DNA of 64,000 nucleotides from an uncultured Anaeroplasmataceae bacterium (GTDB taxonomy: Bacteria; Bacillota_I; Bacilli_A; Acholeplasmatales; Anaeroplasmataceae): assembly GCA_934229535.1 (NCBI GenBank), contig CAKQDS010000004.1, forward strand, positions 1 to 64,000, written 5' to 3'. Shown here piece by piece: positions 53,211-59,874 of this stretch. A model generated the notes under the pieces. It did not search any database and was not told the DNA's origin. It saw nothing but the letters and a program-made list of their open reading frames with translations. The position numbers and the translations under genes were made by a program. The first letter of the stretch is position 1, and every line of letters starts with the position of its first letter.

Positions 53211-54192
53211 CTTTGGACAAATCTTTAGAGTTACTATTTATGGGGAATCTCATGGAAGTGGTGTAGGAATTATTGTTGATGGAATGCCTAGTGGTATTAA
53301 GCTTACATTAGATGATTTTATAGATGATATAAATAGAAGAAAACCAGGAGCAGTAGGCACAACCTCAAGAATTGAAGCTGATGAAGTTAATATTTTAAGT
53401 GGAGTTTTTAATGATTATACTACTGGTATGCCAATTAATTTATATTTTTTAAATGAAAATACCAAAAGTAGTGATTATTCATACATAAAAAATACACCAA
53501 GACCAAGTCATGCTGATTTTGTTGCAAGTAAGAAATATAATGGCTTTGAGGATTATCGTGGTGGTGGTCATTTTTCTGGTAGATTAACTCTTCCTATAGT
53601 CGCTGCTGGGGTTTTAGCTAAAAAAATAATTAGTGCTAATATTACTTCAGAAATTGTTAATATTCATGGTATTACAGATAAAAATAAATTTAATGATGAG
53701 GTGAGCCTTGCGGCAAGCTCATTTGATAGTGTAGGTGGAATTATAAGGATTACTATTAGTAATATGCCAATAGGAATTGGAGAGCCTTATTTTGATTCTA
53801 TTGAATCAGTCTTAGCCCATCTTTTATATAGTGTAGGAGGAGTTAAGGGAGTTTCCTTTGGAATTGGCTTTGCTGGTGCTAGCCTATATGGTAGCGAATT
53901 TAATGATTGTATAATTGATGCAACTGGTAAAACTAAAACCAACAATAATGGTGGAATAAATGGTGGAATTAGTAATGGAAATGATATTATTATTAATGTG
54001 TTTGTAAAGCCAACGCCATCAATTTATAAAAGTCAAAGAACATATAATTTTGAAAAGAAAGAAATAGATGATTTAATAATTAGAGGAAGACACGATGCGG
54101 CCATTGTTTTAAGAGCAGGTGTTGTTTTAGAAGCAATGTGTGCAATTGGTCTTGCAGATTTATTTTTATTATCAAAAAAAGAAGGTATTTAG
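53203..54192 (+). CDS. aroC: Chorismate synthase
   Basis: Converts EPSP to chorismate using reduced FMN. 329 residues, shorter than the usual 360-390 but with the key elements: YGESHGSGVGIIVDG, NRRKPGAVGTTSRIEADEVNILSGVF, TPRPSHADFVA, DYRGGGHFSGRLT, and GRHDAAIVLRAG (the catalytic His region). Missing length is in mid-protein loops. Ends the aroA-aroQ-aroE-aroC block. Confidence 0.93.
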   Translation: MNSFGQIFRVTIYGESHGSGVGIIVDGMPSGIKLTLDDFIDDINRRKPGAVGTTSRIEADEVNILSGVFNDYTTGMPINLYFLNENTKSSDYSYIKNTPRPSHADFVASKKYNGFEDYRGGGHFSGRLTLPIVAAGVLAKKIISANITSEIVNIHGITDKNKFNDEVSLAASSFDSVGGIIRITISNMPIGIGEPYFDSIESVLAHLLYSVGGVKGVSFGIGFAGASLYGSEFNDCIIDATGKTKTNNNGGINGGISNGNDIIINVFVKPTPSIYKSQRTYNFEKKEIDDLIIRGRHDAAIVLRAGVVLEAMCAIGLADLFLLSKKEGI

Positions 54193-54193
54193 A

Positions 54194-55438
54194 ATGAATG
54201 AAATAGAAGCATTAAATGAAGCAAACCGTTGCTTAAGCTGTAAGATGCCACGTTGTCAAACTGGTTGTCCAACAGGAATGCAAATAAGAGATTTTATTAA
54301 GAAAATTAAAGAGAATGATTTAAATGAAGCTGCAAATATTATTAGGTCTTGTTCAAGTCTATCAACAATTTGTAGTGTTGTTTGTCCTCATGAAAAGCAA
54401 TGTGTTGGACATTGTGTTTTAAATGCAAAAAAAGCACCAATTCAAATTGGTAAGCTTGAAAAGTTTGTATTTGATAACGTTAATTATAAAGAAAATATAA
54501 CTAAAGTCACTAATAAAAAGGTGGCTATTATCGGTTGTGGTCCAGCTGGAATCGCCTGTGCTTTAGAACTTGTGACAAAAGGTTCTAGTGTTACTATCTA
54601 TGAGCGCATGCCTCATTTTGGTGGTGTTTTATCTTATGGTATCCCTAATTTTAGATTAAGCACTCATCGAATTGAAGCGTTAAATACAAAGCTTTGTGAT
54701 TTAGGAGTTAAAATCGTTTATAATAAAAGCTTAAATGAAGATGATATAATTAATTTAAAGAATGATTATGATGATATTTTTATTAGTATTGGTTTAACTA
54801 AGGTTCGTCATTTAGGAATTAATGGTGAAAATCTTAATGGTGTATATGACGCTCTTGATTTCTTAAAGGATGCTAATTATTATTTGCGATATGATGAGGG
54901 TGTAATGCCTAAACTAAAGGGAACAACTATCGTTGTAGGTGCTGGTAATGTAGCAATGGATGCGGCAAGAATGGCAGTAAGAGCTGGAAGTGAGCATGTT
55001 ATGGTAGTTTATCGAAGAACTCTAGCTGAGGCACCTGCTAACAAGATTGAAATTGATGAGGCTAAGCTTGAAGGTGTAGAATTCAAATTTTTAACTAATC
55101 CTGTGGAGATTCAAGAAGAAAACAATCAATTAAATGTTAAATGTGAGGTTATGGTTCTTGGTGAGCCTGATGCTTCAGGAAGACCTCGTCCTGTTGGCTC
55201 AAATCAATTTATAAATATAAAATGTGATCAGGTTATTAGCGCAATTGGTCAAGTTCCAGATAAAATATTTAGTGATAAATATTTTGAAACTGATCATGGT
55301 TATTTAGTATGTGACAATTTTAAAACAAGTGTAGAACATATTTATGCTGGTGGTGATATTGTTTTAGGAGCTAAAACTGTAGTAGAAGCCCAAAAATGTG
55401 GAAGAATTGTGGCAAAAATGATTTTAGAGAATAATTAG
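54194..55438 (+). CDS. GltD-like NAD(P)H flavoprotein with N-terminal Fe-S domain
   Basis: 414 residues. Cys-rich N-terminal domain (CLSCKMPRCQTGCP, then CSVVCPHEKQCVGHC) for Fe-S clusters, FAD site IIGCGPAGIACALEL with ERMPHFGGVLSYGIPNFRL, NAD(P) site VVGAGNVAMDAARMAVRAG, and a C-terminal AGGDIVLGAKTVVEA. This is the glutamate synthase small subunit/NfnB/dihydropyrimidine dehydrogenase-like family. No gltB lies nearby, so glutamate synthase function is not assured; electron bifurcating or ferredoxin:NADP partners are alternatives. Start ATG 54194, 1 base after aroC, with GAAGGT. Confidence 0.85.
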   Translation: MNEIEALNEANRCLSCKMPRCQTGCPTGMQIRDFIKKIKENDLNEAANIIRSCSSLSTICSVVCPHEKQCVGHCVLNAKKAPIQIGKLEKFVFDNVNYKENITKVTNKKVAIIGCGPAGIACALELVTKGSSVTIYERMPHFGGVLSYGIPNFRLSTHRIEALNTKLCDLGVKIVYNKSLNEDDIINLKNDYDDIFISIGLTKVRHLGINGENLNGVYDALDFLKDANYYLRYDEGVMPKLKGTTIVVGAGNVAMDAARMAVRAGSEHVMVVYRRTLAEAPANKIEIDEAKLEGVEFKFLTNPVEIQEENNQLNVKCEVMVLGEPDASGRPRPVGSNQFINIKCDQVISAIGQVPDKIFSDKYFETDHGYLVCDNFKTSVEHIYAGGDIVLGAKTVVEAQKCGRIVAKMILENN

Positions 55439-55466
55439 AAGGCGAAAATGCCTTCTTTATTTTTTT
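55437..55466 (+). terminator. Terminator of the aro block
   Basis: 7-bp stem AGAAGGC (55437-55443) / GCCTTCT (55450-55456), 6-base loop, T run. Confidence 0.85.
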
Positions 55467-55510
55467 ATAACTTTCAAAATAAAAAAAGTGAAAAAAATGT
55501 AAAAAAGTAC

Positions 55511-55539
55511 TTGCTATAATAGTTGTTCTATGTTATAAT
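55511..55539 (+). promoter_or_regulatory. Promoter of the tRNA-Asp/Arg/Pro cluster
   Basis: TTGCTA (55511-55516), 17-bp spacer, TATAAT (55534-55539). Confidence 0.8.
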
Positions 55540-55558
55540 AATTGAGCGTTGGAAAATT

Positions 55559-55634
55559 GGTTTGGTGGTGTAGTGGTTAACATGCTAGTCTGTCACACTG
55601 GAGATCGCGGGTTCAATTCCCGTCCAAACCGCCA
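55559..55634 (+). tRNA. tRNA-Asp (GTC)
   Basis: 76 bases including encoded CCA. Acceptor stem GGTTTGG / CCAAACC, anticodon loop CTGTCAC with GTC, T arm with GGTTCAATTCC. First of three tandem tRNAs. Confidence 0.97.
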
Positions 55635-55640
55635 CTTGAT

Positions 55641-55717
55641 GCGCCCATAGATCAATTGGATAGATCGTTTGGCTACGGACCAAAAGGTTAGGGGTTCGAA
55701 TCCTCTTGGGCGCGCCA
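55641..55717 (+). tRNA. tRNA-Arg (ACG)
   Basis: 77 bases including encoded CCA. Acceptor GCGCCCA / TGGGCGC, anticodon loop CTACGGA with ACG at 55675-55677 (A34 read as inosine by TadA), T arm GGTTCGAATCC. Confidence 0.97.
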
Positions 55718-55729
55718 TTTGAATAGTTT

Positions 55730-55806
55730 CGGGAAATAGCTCAGCTTGGTAGAGCGCTTGGTTTGGGACCAAGATGTCGCAGGTTCGAATCCTGTTTTCC
55801 CGACCA
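55730..55806 (+). tRNA. tRNA-Pro (TGG)
   Basis: 77 bases including encoded CCA. Acceptor CGGGAAA / TTTCCCG, anticodon loop TTTGGGA with TGG, T arm AGGTTCGAATCCT. Confidence 0.97.
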
Positions 55807-55818
55807 TTTAGAATTAAT

Positions 55819-55843
55819 ACTTGGTTTAGGCCAAGTTTTTTTT
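55819..55843 (+). terminator. Terminator of the tRNA cluster
   Basis: 6-bp stem ACTTGG (55819-55824) / CCAAGT (55831-55836), 6-base loop, 8-T run. Confidence 0.85.
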
Positions 55844-55863
55844 ATATAAGAAAAGAGGTATTT

Positions 55864-56294
55864 ATGAAAACGATTATAAAACATTTTAATGAGTTGACGG
55901 CAAGTGAATATATAAATTAAGAGTTTCTATTTTTATTGTTGAACAGCAATGTGTATTTCAAGAAGTTTCTGATGTTGATATATTAGAATACCATTTGTGG
56001 ATTGAAGATAATGAGGGGATTAAGGCTTATGCTAGAGTTCTTCCCAAGGGAACAACCTTTGATTAGGCTTCTATAGGAAGAGTTATAGTGGGAGTAAGAA
56101 TATGTGGTTTAGGAACTAAAATTGTAAATGAGGCAATAAAGGTAGCAAAGGAAAAGTTAAATGCAAATGTGATAAAGATTGAGGCACAGGTGTATGCAAT
56201 GCCTCTTTATGAAAAGTGTGGATTTGTTCCAATTTCTGAGGTATATTTAGAGGATGGAATTACACATATCCAAATGATTTATAAGTTTATTTAA
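55864..56294 (+). pseudogene. Broken ElaA-type GNAT acetyltransferase
   Basis: An SD (AAGAGGT) and ATG at 55864 begin MKTIIKHFNELTASEYIN, which ends at a TAA at 55918. The remaining protein continues in another frame from about 55920 (RVSIFIVEQQCVFQEV, EYHLWIEDNEGIKAYARVLPKGTTFD), is interrupted by an in-frame TAG at 56064-56066, and then runs to 56294 (ASIGRVIVGVRICGLGTKIVNEAIKVAKEKL..., MPLYEKCGFVPISEVYLEDGITH). The sequence is that of the ElaA GNAT family. A frameshift with a small deletion plus a nonsense codon make it a pseudogene; only the 3' part from 56088 could be read as an intact ORF. Confidence 0.85.
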
Positions 56295-56296
56295 TC

Positions 56297-56440
56297 TTAC
56301 ATAGTTTAACTTGTCTAACAGCTTTAAATATACCAATAAATTTAATCATAATAAGTATGTCTTTAACATTGCTAACTGGTATTATTTCGTCAAGAAGTGC
56401 TGCTAAAAAGGATCCAGTTGTAGCTTTAAGAGCAAAATAA
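56297..56440 (+). pseudogene. C-terminal remnant of an FtsX/MacB-type ABC permease
   Basis: About 48 codons without a start, ending MSLTLLTGIISSRSAAKKDP and VVALRAK then TAA at 56438-56440. The 'hydrophobic helix-GIxxSRxAAKKDPVxALR' ending is the classic C terminus of FtsX-like permeases. The rest of the gene is gone. Confidence 0.6.
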
Positions 56441-56447
56441 TAAATAA

Positions 56448-56819
56448 AAAATAATTTGGTTAAGTTTAATTAGAGATGATTTTCCTTTTATAGTTATTAA
56501 AGATGATGGTAAGGTAGTTGGCTATGCTTATTTAAATTATTTTAATACAAGAAGTGCTTATAAAATTAGTGCTGATTTATCGATATATATTTCTTATAGC
56601 TATACAAAAAGACATATTGATAAAATATTATTTGATGAAATAATTAAACAAGCTAAGGCAAAAGGGATAAAAAATATTATTTCTATTATCACTAGTGAAA
56701 ATAATGCTTCAGTTGCCTTTCATGAAAAAAATGGATTTATAAGGGAAGGCTATCTTAAGGATGTTGCGAACAAGTTTAATAGGAGTATTTCAATATATTA
56801 TTATCGATTAGCTATCTAA
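56448..56819 (+). pseudogene. Truncated phosphinothricin-type GNAT acetyltransferase
   Basis: Open frame without a start codon, 123 codons. Content DDFPFIVIKDDGKVVGYAYLNYFNTRSAY, DLSIYISYSYTKRHIDKILFDEIIKQAKAKGIKNIISIIT, SENNASVAFHEKNGFIREGYLKDV and KFNRSISIYYYRLAI matches the PAT subfamily of GNATs. The N-terminal third (about 45 residues) is missing, and the acetyl-CoA loop has lost its usual glycines (YTKRHIDK in place of RGKGIG), so it is very probably non-functional. Confidence 0.75.
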
Positions 56820-56938
56820 TAGATAAAGGAATTAATAAATAATTTATTAAAAAATAGTGAAAATTAATTGAATATATGTTAAAATGTATATGTAAGTGTT
56901 TTACTTATAAAAAAATATTGAAAAATGTAATTTTTGTA

Positions 56939-56967
56939 TTGACAGATATTTTATTATATGGTATTAT
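56939..56967 (+). promoter_or_regulatory. Promoter of tRNA-Gly
   Basis: Consensus TTGACA (56939-56944), 17-bp spacer, TATTAT (56962-56967). The strongest -35 in the window. Confidence 0.85.
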
Positions 56968-57007
56968 ATTGGAGCATTAAGTTTTCTTAGTGCTTAATCA
57001 TATACAT

Positions 57008-57081
57008 GCAGGTGTAGTTTAATGGTAGAACTTCAGCCTTCCAAGCTGACTACGTGAGTTCGATTCTCATCACCTGCTCCA
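57008..57081 (+). tRNA. tRNA-Gly (TCC)
   Basis: 74 bases including encoded CCA. Acceptor GCAGGTG / CACCTGC, anticodon loop CTTCCAA with TCC, T arm GAGTTCGATTCTC. Confidence 0.97.
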
Positions 57082-57092
57082 AATGATATTTA

Positions 57093-57119
57093 GGTTCAAT
57101 GCAAATTGAACTTTTTTTT
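57093..57119 (+). terminator. Terminator after tRNA-Gly
   Basis: 7-bp stem GTTCAAT (57094-57100) / ATTGAAC (57105-57111), loop GCAA, plus a G.T pair and an 8-T run. Confidence 0.85.
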
Positions 57120-57136
57120 ATGCTTGGTGAGGATTT

Positions 57137-58387
57137 ATGGATAAGAATTGTAGAATTGCGATTATAGGTGCTGGACCAGCTGGTATAACGGCCTCATTCT
57201 ATTTAGAAAAAAATGGATTTACAAATTATGAGATACTTGAACGTGAGGATCATGTTGGTGGAAAATGCTTTTCGCCATATTACAAAGGTAAACGATATGA
57301 TATGGGAGCTATTTTAGGAGCACCAAGCTATGATGTTGTTCAAGAAATGATGAAAGATTGTGGCATCAAAATTGATGGTGATAAGATATATGCGGAAATG
57401 CGTGATTATCTTAGTGGCGAATTGACAAGTCTTGCCCCTAGTGAGAGTAGAATGATTTTAAGAGAAATTAGAACTCTTAAAAAACTTTTAAATGAAAAAT
57501 ATCAAGGCTATGATGAAATAGGACATTTAAATACTAATCCAGATTTGATGGTTACCTTTAGTGAATTTTGTAAAAAGAACGATTTGAATAATATTGAAAA
57601 GGTATTTATTAATCCTTTTACATCCTTTGGTTATGGTTATTTAGATGAAATTCCTGCCATTTATGTTTTAAAATATTTAGATATGGCTACACTTAATTAT
57701 TTTTTAAAGGAAGAACTTTGGAGCTTTAATGATGGTACGCAAAGCCTTTGGGAAAGAATTTCTAATAAGCTAAAAAATCAGCCAATCTTGAATGTTAAGA
57801 TTGAAAATATTCAAAGAGAGAATAATATTGTCACTATTAAGACAAATTTATTTACTAGAGAATATGATTATTTAATTGTGACATCACCTTTAGATCATCT
57901 TTATAAATTTATGAATTTAAATGAAATAGAAAAGAATTTGTTTTCTAAAATTGAAACAATTGACTATAAGGTGTTTGCTGTTACATTAAAGAATTATCCT
58001 AAGAAGACTTGCTATATTCAAGGTAATATGTATAGAAGAAGATTAGGCCATACGATGATTTATTTTGTTAAATGGCCTATGGATGAAGAACAGGTTGTAA
58101 CATTATATGCAATTGGTGATAAAAAACTAAAAACAAGTGAAATTACCAAAATGCTTTATGATGATATGGAGCTTTGTGGTTATCCTATAAGGAATATTGT
58201 TCTTGAAAAGGATTGGTATTATTTTCCTCATGTTAATACAGCTAATTATTTAGCAGGCTGGTATAAGGATGTTGAAGCTTTACAGGGTAATTTAAATACA
58301 TTTTATGCTGGTGAGGTTTTAAGCTTCGGTGATATGGAGGAAACTTCTGCTTATTCAAAGAATATTATAGATAAATATTTTAAATAA
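57137..58387 (+). CDS. FAD-dependent polyunsaturated fatty acid isomerase-like protein
   Basis: 416 residues, amine-oxidase-type flavoprotein. FAD site RIAIIGAGPAGITASFYLE, ILEREDHVGGKCFSP, then YDMGAILGAPSYD. From memory the whole chain tracks the Propionibacterium acnes polyenoic fatty acid isomerase (PAI, forms trans-10,cis-12 conjugated linoleic acid): shared blocks include KYQGYDEIGHLN, INPFTSFGYGYLDEIPAIYVLKYLD, the DWYYFPHVNTANYLAGWY region and NTFYAGEVLSFGDMEE. Closely related flavoproteins with other substrates cannot be excluded. SD GGTGAGG. No promoter of its own is visible; it follows tRNA-Gly and its terminator. Confidence 0.7.
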   Translation: MDKNCRIAIIGAGPAGITASFYLEKNGFTNYEILEREDHVGGKCFSPYYKGKRYDMGAILGAPSYDVVQEMMKDCGIKIDGDKIYAEMRDYLSGELTSLAPSESRMILREIRTLKKLLNEKYQGYDEIGHLNTNPDLMVTFSEFCKKNDLNNIEKVFINPFTSFGYGYLDEIPAIYVLKYLDMATLNYFLKEELWSFNDGTQSLWERISNKLKNQPILNVKIENIQRENNIVTIKTNLFTREYDYLIVTSPLDHLYKFMNLNEIEKNLFSKIETIDYKVFAVTLKNYPKKTCYIQGNMYRRRLGHTMIYFVKWPMDEEQVVTLYAIGDKKLKTSEITKMLYDDMELCGYPIRNIVLEKDWYYFPHVNTANYLAGWYKDVEALQGNLNTFYAGEVLSFGDMEETSAYSKNIIDKYFK

Positions 58388-58390
58388 TAG

Positions 58391-58419
58391 TTGCACAAAA
58401 ATAAAAAATATAATATAAT
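58391..58419 (+). promoter_or_regulatory. Promoter of the HD-domain gene
   Basis: TTGCAC (58391-58396), 17-bp spacer, TATAAT (58414-58419). Confidence 0.75.
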
Positions 58420-58450
58420 AATAAAAATAAGAAATTAAGGAGATGGTTTT

Positions 58451-58894
58451 ATGCAAAATTTATATATTTCAGAAAACAAACTAAAGCACTCAATTGGCGT
58501 AGCTAGATATATGCAAAAATATGCACAGGAGAAGCTATTAAATGAGGATTTAGCTAGAGAATTTTTCGTTTTAGGATATCTTCATGATATTGGTGAAGAG
58601 TTTGTTTATGATAAGAAGGACCACGCTCATGCTGGTGGTGAGCTTTTAAAGGCTCAAAAGTATAAATATTGGAAAGAGGTTTACTATCATGGTGATCCTA
58701 ATACACCATATATTTCTCCAGCATTGATGGTTTTAAATTTAGCTGAATTATGTGTTCAAAATGATGGCACAGTTTGTACAATTGAGCAAAAGCTTAATCG
58801 TTTAAAGGAAAAATTTGGAGAGAACTCAGTTCAATACAAAAATACGAAGGCTTTAGCTGATATGGTTAGAACAACCCCAATTGTTATAAAATAA
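58451..58894 (+). CDS. Small HD-domain hydrolase
   Basis: 147 residues. HD-domain metal ligands: His in KHSIGVARYM, the HD pair in GYLHDIGEEF, a further His in HAHAGGELL/YYHGDP, and a late Asp/Glu region. Close to YqeK-like or HDIG-type nucleotide phosphohydrolases, but the substrate cannot be read from the sequence. Good AAGGAG SD, own promoter and terminator, hence probably monocistronic. Confidence 0.8.
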   Translation: MQNLYISENKLKHSIGVARYMQKYAQEKLLNEDLAREFFVLGYLHDIGEEFVYDKKDHAHAGGELLKAQKYKYWKEVYYHGDPNTPYISPALMVLNLAELCVQNDGTVCTIEQKLNRLKEKFGENSVQYKNTKALADMVRTTPIVIK

Positions 58895-58917
58895 AGTTCC
58901 TTTTGGGACTTTTTTCT
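58894..58917 (+). terminator. Terminator after the HD-domain gene
   Basis: Stem AAGTTCC (58894-58900) / GGGACTT (58905-58911) with one G.T pair, loop TTTT, T run. Confidence 0.8.
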
Positions 58918-58930
58918 TTGTGAGGTAAAT

Positions 58931-59638
58931 ATGAGATTAGATAAAATGCTTGCCCATTTAAATTATGGTTCAAGAAGTGAAGTTAAAAAGCTTATTCGTA
59001 AGGGCTTTGTTATGGTCAATGGTGAAATTATTTTAGATGATGATTATAATATTAAGGAAGACGATGAGGTTACCATTTTTGGTGATAAGGTGTCATATGA
59101 GGAAAAGCTTTATTTTATGTTAAATAAACCGAAAAATGTAGTTAGTGCGACCTTTGATTATTATGATAAAACCGTAATAGATTTTTTTCTGGGCTATGAA
59201 AAAAGAAATCTTTTTCCTGTTGGAAGACTTGATATTGATACTACAGGCTTACTTATAATTACTAATGATGGTGAATTAGCTCATATGCTATTAAGCCCTA
59301 AACGCCATGTATATAAAACATATAAGGCTACATTGGATAAGAAATTTAATTCAAACGATATTAAGCCTTTGGAAAATGGTGTAACTCTTGATGATGGCTA
59401 TGTTACTCTTCCTGCAAGAATTGAAAGCTTTGAGGAAAATATTGTATATATTTCAATTCGTGAAGGTAAGTATCATCAGGTTAAAAGAATGTTTCAGGCT
59501 TTTGATTATGATGTAGTAGAATTAAACAGAGAATCATTTGGACCTTTAAAGCTTGATTCTAATTTAAACCTTGGTGAATATCGTCTTTTAACCAAGGAAG
59601 AATTAGATTTACTTATGAAAAGCTATGAAAATAAGTAA
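58931..59638 (+). CDS. rRNA pseudouridine synthase, RsuA/RluB/E/F family
   Basis: 235 residues. N-terminal S4 RNA-binding domain (MRLDKMLAHLNYGSRSEVKKLIRKGFVMVNGE), then the synthase domain with LNKPKNVVSAT, the catalytic Asp in PVGRLDIDTTGLLIITNDGELAH, HVYKTYKA and REGKYHQVKRMFQA. The short 'KPKNVVSAT' and lack of a long C-terminal tail resemble RsuA (16S position 516), but the RluB group is not excluded. SD GTGAGG; it starts 14 bases after the preceding terminator. Confidence 0.92.
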   Translation: MRLDKMLAHLNYGSRSEVKKLIRKGFVMVNGEIILDDDYNIKEDDEVTIFGDKVSYEEKLYFMLNKPKNVVSATFDYYDKTVIDFFLGYEKRNLFPVGRLDIDTTGLLIITNDGELAHMLLSPKRHVYKTYKATLDKKFNSNDIKPLENGVTLDDGYVTLPARIESFEENIVYISIREGKYHQVKRMFQAFDYDVVELNRESFGPLKLDSNLNLGEYRLLTKEELDLLMKSYENK

Positions 59639-59664
59639 TGAAAGTGAAATTTAAGTGAAATCGC

Positions 59665-59693
59665 TTTACAATTATGTAATTTTATGTTAATAT
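59665..59693 (+). promoter_or_regulatory. Promoter in the gap before the DUF4011 gene
   Basis: TTTACA (59665-59670), 17-bp spacer, TAATAT (59688-59693), with a TG extension (59685-59686). It points at a terminator 95 bases downstream with no ORF between. Confidence 0.5.
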
Positions 59694-59699
59694 ATAGCT

Positions 59700-59813
59700 A
59701 TCTTATGTAAAACGTTTCCATTGTTTTTACAGAGTATAGGAAGCAAAGAGAAAAAGGAAAAAGGAGAAAACAAAATAGTTTGTTTTAGGCTTGGTGGTTC
59801 GAGCCTTTTTTTT
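59700..59813 (+). ncRNA. Candidate small RNA of about 110 nt
   Basis: Bounded by the promoter above and a terminator: AGGCT (59787-59791) pairs with AGCCT (59802-59806), followed by an 8-T run. Inside is a possible 5' stem, TGTAAAAC with GTTTTTACA (59716-59741 region), and a purine-rich single-stranded stretch with AAAAAGGAG. There is no plausible start codon after that SD-like motif. I recognise no known RNA family. Confidence 0.4.
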
Positions 59814-59835
59814 GCTTTTAAATTGGTTAAAGTGA

Positions 59836-59844
59836 TGGTATAAT
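59836..59844 (+). promoter_or_regulatory. Extended -10 promoter of the DUF4011 helicase gene
   Basis: TGGTATAAT (TG 59836-59837, TATAAT 59839-59844); the -35 is weak (TTTTAA at 59816). Confidence 0.55.
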
Positions 59845-59874
59845 ATCCTTAATAAGAATTTGGTTGGTGATAGT

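Noticed and set aside
56064..56066. In-frame TAG as evidence of stop-codon recoding
   Set aside because: The same gene also has a frameshift and lost sequence near 55918, and TAG, TAA and TGA all end intact genes in the window, so decay is the simpler reading.
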